Assembly (NCBI GenBank): GCA_016793465.1
Contig: JAEUJW010000001.1
Location: forward strand, 61,672-125,671
DNA: 64,000 bases
Source: Myxococcales bacterium
Lineage (GTDB): Bacteria; Myxococcota; Polyangia; Nannocystales; Nannocystaceae
Direction of reading: 5' to 3'
Shown piece by piece: positions 1 to 9,693 of this stretch. Under the pieces are notes generated by a model that was not told the DNA's origin, made no database searches, and saw only the letters and a program-made list of their open reading frames with translations. The position numbers were made by a program, and so were the translations under genes. Numbering within the stretch: position 1 is the stretch's first letter; each line of letters begins with the position of its first letter.

Positions 1-359
1 CCGAGACCCAGCTCCACCTCCAGCACGGCATGCCGATGCGCTTCGGCAAGGACAACGACAAGGGCCTGCGCCTCCGCCCCGGTCGCCTCGAGCTCGAGGT
101 CGTGACCATCGGCGTGGACGGCGTCACCGAGGCCGACATCCTCGTGCACGACGAGCACAACCACACGATGGCGTTCCTGCTCGCCAACCTCGAGCCGCCC
201 GCCTTCCCGGTGGCCCTCGGCGTGCTCTACGCCAGCCCCGCCACCGGCCTCCCGTTCGACCGCGGCATGCAGGAGCAGAACCGCCAGGTCCGCTCGCGCG
301 GCCTCGGCGACCTCAACACCCTCATGCGCAAGGGCCACACCTGGACCGTCGAAGGTTGA
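1..359 (+). CDS. korB: 2-oxoacid:ferredoxin oxidoreductase beta subunit, C-terminal part (partial)
   Basis: The frame is open from the window edge (first complete codon at 3) to TGA at 357-359, so only about the last 118 residues are present. They include HGMPMRFGKDNDKG, EADILVHDE and DRGMQEQNRQ, which match the segment after the TPP-binding domain of KorB-type beta chains. That family oxidatively decarboxylates a 2-oxoacid to an acyl-CoA and reduces ferredoxin, acting with an alpha subunit expected upstream of the window. The substrate (2-oxoglutarate or another 2-oxoacid) cannot be decided from this fragment. No terminator hairpin is obvious directly after the stop. Confidence 0.85.
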   Translation, partial: ETQLHLQHGMPMRFGKDNDKGLRLRPGRLELEVVTIGVDGVTEADILVHDEHNHTMAFLLANLEPPAFPVALGVLYASPATGLPFDRGMQEQNRQVRSRGLGDLNTLMRKGHTWTVEG

Positions 360-661
360 AAGAACCTCCGACCCTCCCGCCCCCGTCGGGCCCGCGCCGG
401 TCTCCGTGACCCGCGGGCCCGAACCACTTTCTCGCTCCACCGCCCGCTCGGACGGATGTCCGTGGCCGCGGGCGCGAGCGCAGACGCTGCCGCGACGCGC
501 CCCCTGCCGGGCGGCCGCGACAGGCGACATCTGGTGCCGGAAGAAGAGAGAATCAAGCCTCGGCCGGGGTCGTCTGAGGCCCCTGCGCGCGGGTCCGGCG
601 CGCGCCCCTGCGAGCCCGCAGCGGCGCCTCGGCCCCAAAAACCTCTCCAGGAAAACTTGCC
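360..661. other. Intergenic gap, 302 bp
   Basis: This stretch separates the korB end from a lipoprotein gene. I see no convincing ORF, RNA gene or promoter hexamers. The only clear signal is AGGA at 649-652, a plausible ribosome binding site for the ATG at 662. It probably holds the lipoprotein promoter and leader. Confidence 0.4.
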
Positions 662-1585
662 ATGCGACTGTCTACCTTGTTGTCCGCCCGTACCGCCGTC
701 TTCGGCTTCTTCTCCTCGATGGCCCTCGGCTGTGTGCTCACCGTCGGCGACGGCGGCAAGTCGTCCGACGAGTGCCCCGACCCGAACAGCGAGCTCGATA
801 ACGGCAAGTGCTTCTGCAACTTCGACTACACCTGGTGCTTCCCCAACGACGACAAGGACCTGACGTGCTGCCCGTTCGGCAACGACACCACCACCAACCC
901 GTCGAACGCCACCCCGGGCACCACCTCGAACCCCGCCACCACCGATGACGTCCCGACCGGCGGCACCGACACCGGCACCGACACCGGCACCCCCCCGACC
1001 ACCGGCACCACCACCGAGACCCCGCCGACCTCCGGCACCACCGGCACCCCGCCCACCGACTGCGTCGCCGACACCTCGCCCGCGAACGAGCCGTGCAACG
1101 CCGACAACGGCGAGAACTTCCTGTGCCTCACCGCCGACAACGTCGACTGCGGCCCCGAGGGCAGCCACTACTACGTGTGCATGAACGGCGTGTGGGTCGA
1201 GGACACCGCCGCCGGCGACGAGTCGTGCAAGATCGACCAGGGCGCCGACTTCTCCTACGGCTGCACGCTGAAGGACAACGTCGTACAGTTCGAGTGCGGC
1301 ACCGGCTCCGGCGCGGCCTGCGAGTCCGGCTCCGCCGGCCAGTGCACCTCCGACAAGGACATCGAGTACTGCCTCTACGGCAAGACGACCACCGCCGACT
1401 GCCTCTACCTCTGCATGGTCGTCGGCGACGCCGACATGGTCACCTACGACCACGGCTACTGCGGCGAGCAGCAGGGCGACCTCTCCTGCATCTGCTGCGA
1501 CGAGGGCGACGCCGGCTGCCCGATCAACGAGGGCACCACCACCGGCGGCGACACCAGCACCGGCGGCGAGTCGAGCACCGGCTAG
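662..1585 (+). CDS. Cys-rich lipoprotein with Thr/Gly linker
   Basis: A 307-residue exported protein of unknown function. The N-terminus is a lipoprotein signal peptide (FFSSMALGC), so the mature protein should begin at that Cys and be lipid-anchored. A short Cys-rich stretch follows, then a low-complexity Thr/Pro/Gly linker at about residues 75-135. The C-terminal half has regularly spaced Cys residues, suggesting a disulfide-bonded extracellular domain, and the protein ends in a short Gly/Ser/Thr tail. ATG at 662 is chosen because AGGA lies 10 bases upstream and the signal peptide starts there. Its architecture resembles the lipoprotein at 61641. It is convergent with the next gene, with a strong hairpin between them. 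Confidence 0.85.
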   Translation: MRLSTLLSARTAVFGFFSSMALGCVLTVGDGGKSSDECPDPNSELDNGKCFCNFDYTWCFPNDDKDLTCCPFGNDTTTNPSNATPGTTSNPATTDDVPTGGTDTGTDTGTPPTTGTTTETPPTSGTTGTPPTDCVADTSPANEPCNADNGENFLCLTADNVDCGPEGSHYYVCMNGVWVEDTAAGDESCKIDQGADFSYGCTLKDNVVQFECGTGSGAACESGSAGQCTSDKDIEYCLYGKTTTADCLYLCMVVGDADMVTYDHGYCGEQQGDLSCICCDEGDAGCPINEGTTTGGDTSTGGESSTG

Positions 1586-1607
1586 TCCGCGGCTTGTGAT
1601 CACCTGT

Positions 1608-1646
1608 CCGAAGAGGCAGGCTCCCGCGCGGGGCCTGCCTCTTCGG
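1608..1646. terminator. Bidirectional terminator hairpin
   Basis: A perfect 14-bp inverted repeat (1608-1621 against 1633-1646) with an 11-base GC-rich loop lies between the convergent genes ending at 1585 (+) and 1651 (-). There is no U-tract, but the stem is the strongest in this part of the window and could stop transcription from both sides. Confidence 0.75.
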
Positions 1647-1650
1647 CGTC

Positions 1651-1905
1651 TCACGGCCCGCGCCAGCGGCTGAGCCGCGCCGGCATGCCGTGCTTCAGCA
1701 CCCGCGCCAGCTTCAGCAGCTCGGCCTGGGCCCACACGTCGGCGCAGGCCGGCTCGGCCAGCGCCTGCCCGTTCGCGTCCCAGCGCAGCGTCCCGCTGTA
1801 GGTCGCCCCGCCCGCCGCGTGCACCGCGAAGCGATAGACCTCGCCGTCGCGCTCGCACACGAAGCGCGCGCCCGACACCGGATGCAGCTCCTGGCTCGAA
1901 GTCAT
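1651..1905 (-). CDS. Small hypothetical protein (84 aa)
   Basis: A soluble 84-residue protein without signal peptide or membrane segment, not assigned to a family. The N-terminal half alternates short polar and hydrophobic stretches (FVCERDGEVYRF, GTLRWDANG), as in a small beta domain. The C-terminal half is probably helical. A good ribosome binding site (GGAAGG on the minus strand) precedes the ATG. It starts 25 bases after the stop of the upstream TPR gene on the same strand, so the two are probably co-transcribed. Confidence 0.6.
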   Translation of the reverse strand: MTSSQELHPVSGARFVCERDGEVYRFAVHAAGGATYSGTLRWDANGQALAEPACADVWAQAELLKLARVLKHGMPARLSRWRGP

Positions 1906-1930
1906 CGGACCTTCCTGCTCACCCGAAGAA

Positions 1931-2647
1931 TTAAAACCGCAGCCCGGCGGAGCTCGGGCCGATCGTCCCGAGCTCCGGCTCGAAGCCCGGCTCGCGCGTC
2001 ATGACGACCGCCACCGCGGTGACGGCCCCGACCACGACGATCCCGCCGATCACCCCCCAGAACCACCCGCGCTTGTACACGGGCTTCTTCGCCGGCTCGT
2101 CCTTCGGCGGCGGCACCGGCGACGGATCTTGCTGGACCGGCTCGACCTTCGGCGGCGGCACCGGCGTGGCCCTGGCCTCCTCCGCGGCGATCTGCTCGTC
2201 GAGCTTGGCGATCTGCGCCTCCGCCTCGGCGCGCTGGCTCTGGTCCATCGCCGGGTTCTCGGCCAGCCGCTTGACGTAATTTTGGAACAGCCGCTTGGCC
2301 TTGCGCAGGTGGTTGATGTCGCCGCTCAGCCCGAACCACTGCGAGTACGACATCCCCAGGTTGTAGAGGAGGTCGGGCAGGTTCGAGAGCTCGTAGCTGC
2401 GCTCGAAGTGCCGCACCGCCGACTCGTAGTTGCCGAGCGCGTAGGCCTGCTCGCCCTTCTGATACTCGAGCGCCGGGTCGCTGGTCAGCGGCTCGCCCGC
2501 CGGCGCCGCCTCGGCCGCCGCCGGCGCCTCCTGCACGAACACCCGGTACGGGCTGGCCGCCACCGTCACCGGCGCCAGCGCCACGGCCAGCGCCACCAGC
2601 AATCTCGTCGATCGGCTCGTCACGGCGTGATGCCCGGACGATGCCAC
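1931..2647 (-). CDS. TPR protein with signal peptide and C-terminal membrane segment
   Basis: About 238 residues. The N-terminal hydrophobic stretch (LLVALAVALAPVTVAAS) looks like a signal sequence. Tetratricopeptide-like helices follow (EYQKGEQAYALGNYESAVRH, then LPDLLYNLGMSYSQW), then a Pro/Lys-rich linker and one C-terminal transmembrane segment (WGVIGGIVVVGAVTAVAVVM). This architecture is common in myxobacterial envelope proteins; the repeats probably bind protein partners in the periplasm. The start is uncertain: the frame begins with GTG at 2647, and another GTG at 2623 would give a cleaner signal peptide. The stop codon lies in an A/T-only run (1929-1936). Confidence 0.75.
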   Translation of the reverse strand: MASSGHHAVTSRSTRLLVALAVALAPVTVAASPYRVFVQEAPAAAEAAPAGEPLTSDPALEYQKGEQAYALGNYESAVRHFERSYELSNLPDLLYNLGMSYSQWFGLSGDINHLRKAKRLFQNYVKRLAENPAMDQSQRAEAEAQIAKLDEQIAAEEARATPVPPPKVEPVQQDPSPVPPPKDEPAKKPVYKRGWFWGVIGGIVVVGAVTAVAVVMTREPGFEPELGTIGPSSAGLRF

Positions 2648-2662
2648 CCTTGCGCGCGAATG

Positions 2663-3964
2663 TCACTCGGGCCCGCGCAGCGCCGCCAGCTCGGCCAGGC
2701 CGGGCCCGAACACCGCCCGCATGCCATGAGGATGCGCCCAGCCCAGCTCGATCGTCCGCCGCCGTCCCTGGGTCCAGACCTCCACCCACCAGCGGCACCA
2801 CCCGACCTGCGGCGGCGCCCCGACCCGCGGCGGCTCGAACCTCACCCACAACCACGGCAAGCGGTGGCGCAGCGTCCACGGCCGGGCGAACGCCTCGACC
2901 CCCCGCACCAGCGCCCCGTGGGCCACGTCGTTGAAATACGCGGTCACGTACGTATCGAACAGGATCACCGGCGCGACCGGCTGGGTCGGCACGGCCTTCC
3001 GTAAAAAGTCCTCGAGGTCGTCCGGCAGCTCCGCCCGCACCAGCCGGGCCGCCTGCTCCGTGCCCTGGTAGCGCCGCCGCAGCGCCAGCGCCTCCCGCAG
3101 CCGCGCCATCCGCTGCGGCTGGTCGCCCCACACGCAGGCCGCGAGCTGCGTCTCGGCCCCCGGCGCCGCCAGGTCGACCACCCGCGCGTCGGCCCCGACC
3201 CGCGCCAGCACCTCGGGCGCGCGCAGCGTCAGCGGCTCGCCCGGCGCCGGCCCCTCGCAGGCCACCTCGAACTGCGGCGCCTCGGCGTGCCCGAGCGTCA
3301 CCACCGCGCCGTCCTGCCAGCGCAGGTCGAAGCGCCGCTGGTCGGCGTACAAATTGAGCCCCGCGCTCGCGCCGAGCTCGACCAGGTAGGCCGCCTCGAC
3401 CTGCAGCAGCGCCGCGGGCAGCAGCCACACCACGCCGCGCCCGGTCTCGTTGGTCTGGATCTGCCAGGCCCGCGCGGCCTGCACGAGCTCGTCCCCGAGG
3501 GCGTCGAGCGCCCGCGAGAAGTCGCCCGCGAACCCCTCGCCCGGCACGACCCCGTCGGGCGTGACCGTGAGGTAGTACGCCCGCAAACTCTGGACCCGCG
3601 GGTCTCCCGCCAGCACGAAGCTGTGCAGCGCCGCCGCCAGCTTGAGGATCGGCTCGAGGTCGTTGTCCCACGCCTGGCCGCCCGCGAACGCCAGGAACCG
3701 CGTCCGCACGGCCGCCTGCGGCCCGTCCGCCTGCTCCGGCGCCAGCCAGCCCGCCAGCGCGTCGAGGATCGCCGCGTACAGCGGCGAATACCCGCGGGCG
3801 AACCCCGCCTGCCGGCGGATGCTCTTCATCCAGGTGCGCGCCCCGGACCCCGCCGCCGCCGACCACACCCCCGATTGCTGGGCCTCCGCCTCGTCCACCG
3901 GCCCAGTCGCCGCCTCGGGCACCGTGACCCGCGTTCCGCCGCCCGAACTGCCCGCGCTGCTCAT
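2663..3964 (-). CDS. DUF2332 family protein
   Basis: A 433-residue soluble protein. Family hallmarks are visible: ARGYSPLYAAIL near residue 60, QTNETGR in the middle and VELGASAGLNLYAD, the most conserved block of DUF2332. The family's biochemical role is not established; the GASAGLNL block recalls a glycine-rich SAM or nucleotide site, but that is inference. The frame continues upstream to 4987, but that part overlaps the aminotransferase, so ATG at 3964 is the likely start. It is divergent from the aminotransferase with about 60 bases between the starts, so the promoters may be shared. Confidence 0.8.
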   Translation of the reverse strand: MSSAGSSGGGTRVTVPEAATGPVDEAEAQQSGVWSAAAGSGARTWMKSIRRQAGFARGYSPLYAAILDALAGWLAPEQADGPQAAVRTRFLAFAGGQAWDNDLEPILKLAAALHSFVLAGDPRVQSLRAYYLTVTPDGVVPGEGFAGDFSRALDALGDELVQAARAWQIQTNETGRGVVWLLPAALLQVEAAYLVELGASAGLNLYADQRRFDLRWQDGAVVTLGHAEAPQFEVACEGPAPGEPLTLRAPEVLARVGADARVVDLAAPGAETQLAACVWGDQPQRMARLREALALRRRYQGTEQAARLVRAELPDDLEDFLRKAVPTQPVAPVILFDTYVTAYFNDVAHGALVRGVEAFARPWTLRHRLPWLWVRFEPPRVGAPPQVGWCRWWVEVWTQGRRRTIELGWAHPHGMRAVFGPGLAELAALRGPE

Positions 3965-4024
3965 GCCCGGCCGCCACTCTACACCTTGCGGTTCCCCCGG
4001 ACATCTGAAACGCTGCGCGCTATC

Positions 4025-5161
4025 GTGCCCGTGCCCCTGCGACCCCTCGACGCCGCCTCCTGGGCCAGCTCCGTGGCCCCCGGCGCCCGCTTCGACCTGG
4101 CCCAGGACAGCCTCGTCTGCCACCTGCGCGACTCGGGCAGCGACCCGGCCCTGCCCGACGTCCCCCGCCCCGGCGCGTGGGACGACTGCGAGGACGCCCT
4201 GACCGCCGCCGTCGCCCGCCGCTACGGCGCCGAGCCCGCCCACGTCACCCTCACCCCCGGCGCCAACCAGGCCATCATCCACGCCCTGCTGGCCGTGCTC
4301 CGCCCCGGCGACCACGTGGTCGTCGAGCGCCCGACCTACGAGCCCCTCCACCGCGTGCCCGAGATGCTCGGCGCCGGCGTGTCGCGCATCGACCGCCGCT
4401 ACGAGGACGGCTGGCAGCTGGTCCCCGAGCGCCTCGCCAAGGTCCTCACCTCGCGCACCCGCGCGGTCGTGCTGACCAACCTGCACAGCCCGTCCGGCGT
4501 GGCCTGCTCGGCGCGCACCCTCGGCGAGATCGCCGCGCTCGCCGGCCGCGTCGGCGCGCTCGTGCTCGTCGACGAGGTCCTCCTCGACTTCGCCTTCGAC
4601 CCCGACCCCGCCGCCACCGTCCGCCCGGCCTACACCGTCGCCGACAACGCCATCTCCTTCAGCTCGACCAGCAAGGCGCTCGGCCTGCCGTCCCTGCGCG
4701 CCGGCTGGCTCGTCACCCGCGACCCCGACGCCGCCCGCGACCTGAAGACCGCCCCCGACTTCCTCCACGCCCGCCTGCCCGCCGCCTCCGCCCGCCTCGC
4801 CGCCTCCGCCCTCGCCCGCGCCGACGAACTCGCGCAGCGCAGCGTCCGCATCACCGCCGCCGGCCGCCGCATCGTCGAGCGCTGGGCCCAGGGCGAGGCC
4901 CGCGTCGACTGCATCCCCCCGCACGCCGGCTTCCACGCCCTCGTGCGCCTGCCGAAGGGCCTGTCCGACCAGGCCATCGCCACCCACCTGCGCGCCCGCT
5001 ACGACACCCAGGTCGTGCCGGGCAGCGTGCTCGAGGCCCCCGGCTGCGTCCGCCTCAACCTCGCCGCCGGCGCGCCGATCCTCGAGCAGGGCCTGGCCAA
5101 CCTCTCGGCCGCCCTCGACGACCTGCTGCTGACCGACGGCCCCCCGCGCGCCGCCGCCTGA
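4025..5161 (+). CDS. PLP-dependent aminotransferase, class I/II
   Basis: About 378 residues with fold-type I signatures: TPGANQAI (phosphate-binding region), NLHSPSG (equivalent of the NPxNPTG loop), LVDEV with the Asp that contacts the pyridine nitrogen, SSTSKALGLPSLRAGW carrying the Schiff-base Lys, and RLNLAAG with the substrate-carboxylate Arg near the C-terminus. The substrate cannot be named. No ATG fits; GTG at 4025 (or 4031) is the likely start, just downstream of the divergent DUF2332 gene. The enzyme should be cytoplasmic. The frame is open much further upstream, but that sequence is antisense to DUF2332. Confidence 0.85.
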   Translation: MPVPLRPLDAASWASSVAPGARFDLAQDSLVCHLRDSGSDPALPDVPRPGAWDDCEDALTAAVARRYGAEPAHVTLTPGANQAIIHALLAVLRPGDHVVVERPTYEPLHRVPEMLGAGVSRIDRRYEDGWQLVPERLAKVLTSRTRAVVLTNLHSPSGVACSARTLGEIAALAGRVGALVLVDEVLLDFAFDPDPAATVRPAYTVADNAISFSSTSKALGLPSLRAGWLVTRDPDAARDLKTAPDFLHARLPAASARLAASALARADELAQRSVRITAAGRRIVERWAQGEARVDCIPPHAGFHALVRLPKGLSDQAIATHLRARYDTQVVPGSVLEAPGCVRLNLAAGAPILEQGLANLSAALDDLLLTDGPPRAAA

Positions 5162-5199
5162 CGTCGATTCGCCGCCCGAAGCGTGTAGCGTACGCCGCG

Positions 5200-6861
5200 A
5201 TGACCGAGCCGACCCCGCCCGAGCCCGCCGCCGAGCCCGACAGCGCCGCGATCTACCTCGCCAAGTACATGGTCGGTCGACGCGGCTTCGAGCCCGGCAC
5301 GGTGGTCGAGGCCAGGCCGCTGGCCGAGGCCTGCGACATCATCCTGACCCGCGCCGACGGCATGAACCTGCAGATCGTCTGCATCATCGACCGCGAGCGC
5401 GACGCGGCCCGCAGCTTCGCCTTGGAGCGCGAGGCCGTGGTCGCCGTCGCCAAGCAGTGCCTGCAGTACACCGGCAAGATGAACGGCGTGCACTTCCCGG
5501 TCTCGGTGCAGATCTGGGACGTCGGCCCCGGCACCAGCGACGCCGGCGTGCGCGCCCGCCACGAGGCCCTGACCCGCCGCTGGCCCGGCCGCGACAAGGT
5601 CGTGATCACCGCCTGGGCCTTCGACACCGCCGCCCGCAGCGTCACCAGCACCGCCCGCTGGGGCGGCCGCTTCGCCGGCCGCGCCGCCCTCGAGCAGCTC
5701 CTCCGCGACCCCAGGCGCCCCGACCACGAGCTCGCCCCGGCCCCGGCCGCCGCCCTGTCCCCCGACTCGGCGCCCTGGCTGACCTACGGCATGCTCGCCG
5801 TGCTCGCCCTCGTGTTCGTCGGCGAGCACGTGTTCGCCGTCGCCCCGTGGAGCGGCGACCTCGCGCCCGACGTGCTCACCCTCGCCGCGCTCGGCGGCCT
5901 CCACCACCCGCTCGTCGCCGACGGCGAGTGGTACCGCCTGCTGACCTGCACCGTGCTGCACGGCGGCATCTTCCACCTGGTGTTCAACGGCGTCGCCCTC
6001 ATGCTCGGCGGCGCCGTGCTCGAGCGCCTGTTCGGCCGGGCCTGGCTGCTCGCGCTCTACATGCTCGGCGCCCTCGGCGGCTCGCTGCTCTCCTTCTGGC
6101 TCAACGGCCCCGAGGTCGTCTCGGTCGGCGCCTCCGGGGCGATCATGGGCCTGCTCGCCGCCGCCTTCGTCAGCTCCTACCGCCTGCCCGAGGGCGGCGA
6201 GCGCACCCAGATCCAGATGCAGCTCGTGCAGGTGCTGGTGCCCTCGCTGCTGCCGCTGGCCATGGCCTTCGGCGGCAGGATCGACTACGCCGCCCACCTC
6301 GGCGGAGCGATCGCCGGCGCCCTCGTCGGTCTCTTATTACTCCGCACCTGGCCCCGCACCGACCCGCTGCCTCGCCTCCGCAAGCTCGCCCTCGTGCTCG
6401 GCCTCGCCGGCCTGGCGGTCCTCGCCCACGGCGCCACCCGTATCGCCGCCACCCGCGCCGAGTTCGCGACGATCGCCGAGGCCCGCCAGTACCTCGAGCA
6501 CCTCATCCCCGACTCCCAGCTGCCGAAGGACGACCCCGACATGTTCGCCCGCGCCGAGGCCCTCGCCGGCGAATACCCCCGCGACCCGCGCGCCCGCCTC
6601 GCCAACGCCTACCGCCTCGCCGAGGCAGACGACCTCGACGCCGCCGCCGCCGAAGCCCGCGCCGGCCTCCATGAGACCGAAATTTTACGCGTGCTCACCC
6701 CCGACCGCCTCCTCGAGATCGAGCTGCGCCGCCTGCTCTCCCAGATCCTCCTCGTCCAGAACAAACAATCGGAGGCCCGCGAGGTCGCCGCCCCCGTCTG
6801 CAACGCCGGCCCCGACGACACCACCCCCGAATCTCTCGTCGCCCTCGCGGTCTGCCCCTGA
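5200..6861 (+). CDS. Rhomboid family intramembrane serine protease with extra N- and C-terminal domains
   Basis: A 553-residue protein. Residues 1-175 form a soluble domain of unknown type. The rhomboid core spans about 185-390 and carries HGGIFHLVFNG (the H-x-x-x-N helix), GASGAIMG with catalytic Ser312, and AAHLGGAIAG with catalytic His366, so the dyad is intact. The last 150 residues after the final membrane helix look like a soluble TPR-like helical domain. Rhomboids cleave transmembrane substrates within the membrane. ATG at 5200 follows the aminotransferase stop by 38 bases. An A/T-only run (6680-6687) encodes E-I-L in the C-terminal domain. Confidence 0.88.
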   Translation: MTEPTPPEPAAEPDSAAIYLAKYMVGRRGFEPGTVVEARPLAEACDIILTRADGMNLQIVCIIDRERDAARSFALEREAVVAVAKQCLQYTGKMNGVHFPVSVQIWDVGPGTSDAGVRARHEALTRRWPGRDKVVITAWAFDTAARSVTSTARWGGRFAGRAALEQLLRDPRRPDHELAPAPAAALSPDSAPWLTYGMLAVLALVFVGEHVFAVAPWSGDLAPDVLTLAALGGLHHPLVADGEWYRLLTCTVLHGGIFHLVFNGVALMLGGAVLERLFGRAWLLALYMLGALGGSLLSFWLNGPEVVSVGASGAIMGLLAAAFVSSYRLPEGGERTQIQMQLVQVLVPSLLPLAMAFGGRIDYAAHLGGAIAGALVGLLLLRTWPRTDPLPRLRKLALVLGLAGLAVLAHGATRIAATRAEFATIAEARQYLEHLIPDSQLPKDDPDMFARAEALAGEYPRDPRARLANAYRLAEADDLDAAAAEARAGLHETEILRVLTPDRLLEIELRRLLSQILLVQNKQSEAREVAAPVCNAGPDDTTPESLVALAVCP

Positions 6862-6898
6862 TCGCCGCGGGCCGGGCCCGCCCTCACGCCGCGCCGCA

Positions 6899-6916
6899 CG
6901 CGGGCTCGAACCCGCG
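6899..6916. terminator. Short hairpin between convergent genes
   Basis: CGCGGG and CCCGCG (6899-6904 and 6911-6916) with a 6-base loop lie between the rhomboid stop (6861) and the ychF stop (6922). It is plausible as a terminator for either strand, but short and without a U-tract. Confidence 0.4.
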
Positions 6917-6921
6917 AGCGC

Positions 6922-8022
<1,101 letters not shown>

Positions 8023-8080
8023 GAGGGCGCCTGGGGTAGCACGAAACGCCCACCGCCGCGGCGGAGTTTCTTCACATCGT

Positions 8081-8824
8081 CTAGAAGCGGTACTCGACCA
8101 CCAGCGGCAGCTCCATCCCCAGCAGGAAGTTGGTCTTCTTGGAGATGTCGCCCGACAGCGGGATGTCGGTCGAGCGCGTGAAGCCGATGACCAGGTTGAG
8201 GTCGACGCCGACGGCCAGGTCCTGCAGCAGGAACATGCGCACGCCGCCGCCGCCGCGGAGGTTCAAGGTCCAGGTGGTGTCGCGGATCTGCGAGCGCGAC
8301 CCGCCGAGGTCGGGCAGCCACCAGCGCCCGCCGCCGAGGCCGCCGCGGGCGATCGGCACCAGCCACGGCGTGTCCTTCAAATAGAACTTGTGGGCGTAGC
8401 CGCCGTAGATGTCGAACCCCGCGACCGTGCCGTTGCCGCAGTAGAACATCCCGCCGCAGTCCGGCAGGCGGAAGTTCGACCAGTTGGCGCGGTCGAGCAG
8501 GACCGCCGCGCCGAGGTAGATCCAGTGCGCCTTCTGGATCTGCCGGTCGTACTGAAAGCCGATGCGCACGCGCGGGAGGTAGCCCGCGAACCCGACCTGG
8601 ACCGGCAGCAGCGCCGAGATCGCGTTGCCGCCGACGACCCGCTCCGGCCACTCGAACCCGCCGCCCCTGGCCTTGCCCGAGGCGCCCTTGCTGGTGTCGA
8701 CCTTGCCGCCGACCTGCACCGGCGCCGCGTTCGCCTGCGCCGACGCCCCCGCGAGCCCCGTCGCCAGCGCGAAAGCCAGCCCGAGCTTGCCCCTCTTACC
8801 CTGTCGCTGCTCGCGTGCGGTCAT
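8081..8824 (-). CDS. Outer-membrane beta-barrel-like protein
   Basis: 247 residues from ATG 8824, which is preceded by a strong GAGGAGA ribosome binding site. A signal peptide (LGLAFALATGLAGASAQANA) is followed by alternating hydrophobic/aromatic strands (VRIGFQYD, WIYLGAAVLLDR, GVDLNLVIGF). The last residue is Phe after VEYR, as in many outer-membrane barrels recognised by the BAM machinery. No family can be named. A frame extending further upstream exists but lacks a ribosome binding site. It is separated from ychF by 58 bases and probably transcribed independently. Confidence 0.75.
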   Translation of the reverse strand: MTAREQRQGKRGKLGLAFALATGLAGASAQANAAPVQVGGKVDTSKGASGKARGGGFEWPERVVGGNAISALLPVQVGFAGYLPRVRIGFQYDRQIQKAHWIYLGAAVLLDRANWSNFRLPDCGGMFYCGNGTVAGFDIYGGYAHKFYLKDTPWLVPIARGGLGGGRWWLPDLGGSRSQIRDTTWTLNLRGGGGVRMFLLQDLAVGVDLNLVIGFTRSTDIPLSGDISKKTNFLLGMELPLVVEYRF

Positions 8825-9037
8825 GACGGTCTCCTCTCCCGGCTGCCTCGAAACAGCCGCTCCGGCGGCTCCGGCGCGGGCGGAGCCTAGCACTCGAGAC
8901 CGCTCCGCGCGCAAATTCGCAGCAATTTCGTGACCTCCTGCGACCGCCGCCGCGGGAATCGCCGCCGCCGCGCCGGGGTTGCATCACCCGCCCCGGCACG
9001 GCCGAGCGGCCTTGCGTTACCCTACCGAGCTGCCCCC

Positions 9038-9229
9038 GTGCCCACCCGCGATGACCTGCGCGAGCTCGCCGTCCTGACCGCCGCCGGCGTCGCGCTCGGC
9101 CTGCTGCACCTCGCGCTGCGCCCGGGCCTGCCGCTGCTCTCGACGCCCCCCGCGGTCTGCGAGCTGTCCTCCGGGCCAGCCGCGTTCGAGCCCGAAGCCA
9201 ACATGTCGGTGCTAGAGGACGCCCCGTGA
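9038..9229 (+). CDS. Small membrane protein (63 aa), first gene of MauE operon
   Basis: Starting at GTG 9038, the protein has one hydrophobic segment (LAVLTAAGVALGLLHLAL) and a short tail with one Cys. The final codons overlap the GTG start of the next gene (9226), so translation is coupled. In related operons the gene before a MauE-like protein often encodes a membrane-anchored rhodanese; the anchor here is similar in shape but the catalytic domain is absent, so this may be a truncated relative. That link is inference. The start codon is uncertain. Confidence 0.5.
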   Translation: MPTRDDLRELAVLTAAGVALGLLHLALRPGLPLLSTPPAVCELSSGPAAFEPEANMSVLEDAP

Positions 9230-9693
9230 CCGACCTGTCCCTCGCGCCAGGCTCGCCCGCCGCCCGCCCGCTCGCCTGGCTGTGCCGCCTCGCGCTCGCC
9301 GGCGTGTTCCTCGCCGCCGCCGCCCCCAAGCTCGCCGACCCCGCCGGCTTCGCGGCCGCGCTCGCCAACTACCGCGTGCTCCCCGACGCCGCGCACAACC
9401 TCGTCGCCACCGTCGTGCCCGCGCTCGAGCTGGTCGCCGCCCTCGCGGTCCTCACCGGCTGGCGCCTCCGCGGCGGCGCCCTGCTGCTCGGCGCCCTCCT
9501 GCTCGGCTTCACCGGCCTGCTCGCCGCCAGCCTCGCCCGCGGCCTCGACCTCGACTGCGGCTGCTTCGGCCGGGCCGAGCAGAAGGACCCCGTGAGTCCG
9601 CTGCACCTGCTGCGCAACGTCGGCTTGCTCGCGCTGGTCGCCGTCCTGTTGCTCGTCACCCGCCGCGCCCCCGTGGTAGACCCGCCGCGATGA
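9226..9693 (+). CDS. MauE/DoxX-like membrane protein
   Basis: A 155-residue integral membrane protein with about four transmembrane segments. It carries LDCGCFG after the third segment, the conserved Cys pair of the MauE family. MauE-type proteins are implicated in thiol redox chemistry needed to mature periplasmic proteins. The GTG start overlaps the previous gene, and its TGA overlaps the ATG of gcdH in an ATGA junction. Three genes are therefore translationally chained. Confidence 0.8.
   Translation: MTDLSLAPGSPAARPLAWLCRLALAGVFLAAAAPKLADPAGFAAALANYRVLPDAAHNLVATVVPALELVAALAVLTGWRLRGGALLLGALLLGFTGLLAASLARGLDLDCGCFGRAEQKDPVSPLHLLRNVGLLALVAVLLLVTRRAPVVDPPR

Noticed and set aside
227..1858. 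543-codon minus-strand frame opposite the first lipoprotein gene
   Set aside because: The plus strand encodes a lipobox and Cys-rich domain with a ribosome binding site; the minus frame is Gly/Val/Ala filler.
3965..4987. Upstream extension of the DUF2332 frame
   Set aside because: It lies antisense to the aminotransferase, which has all its catalytic motifs.
6895..6920. TpsiC-arm-like sequence (GGTTCGAGCC on the minus strand)
   Set aside because: The loop is one base short for a tRNA T-arm and no D or anticodon arm lies beside it. It is a short hairpin between convergent genes.
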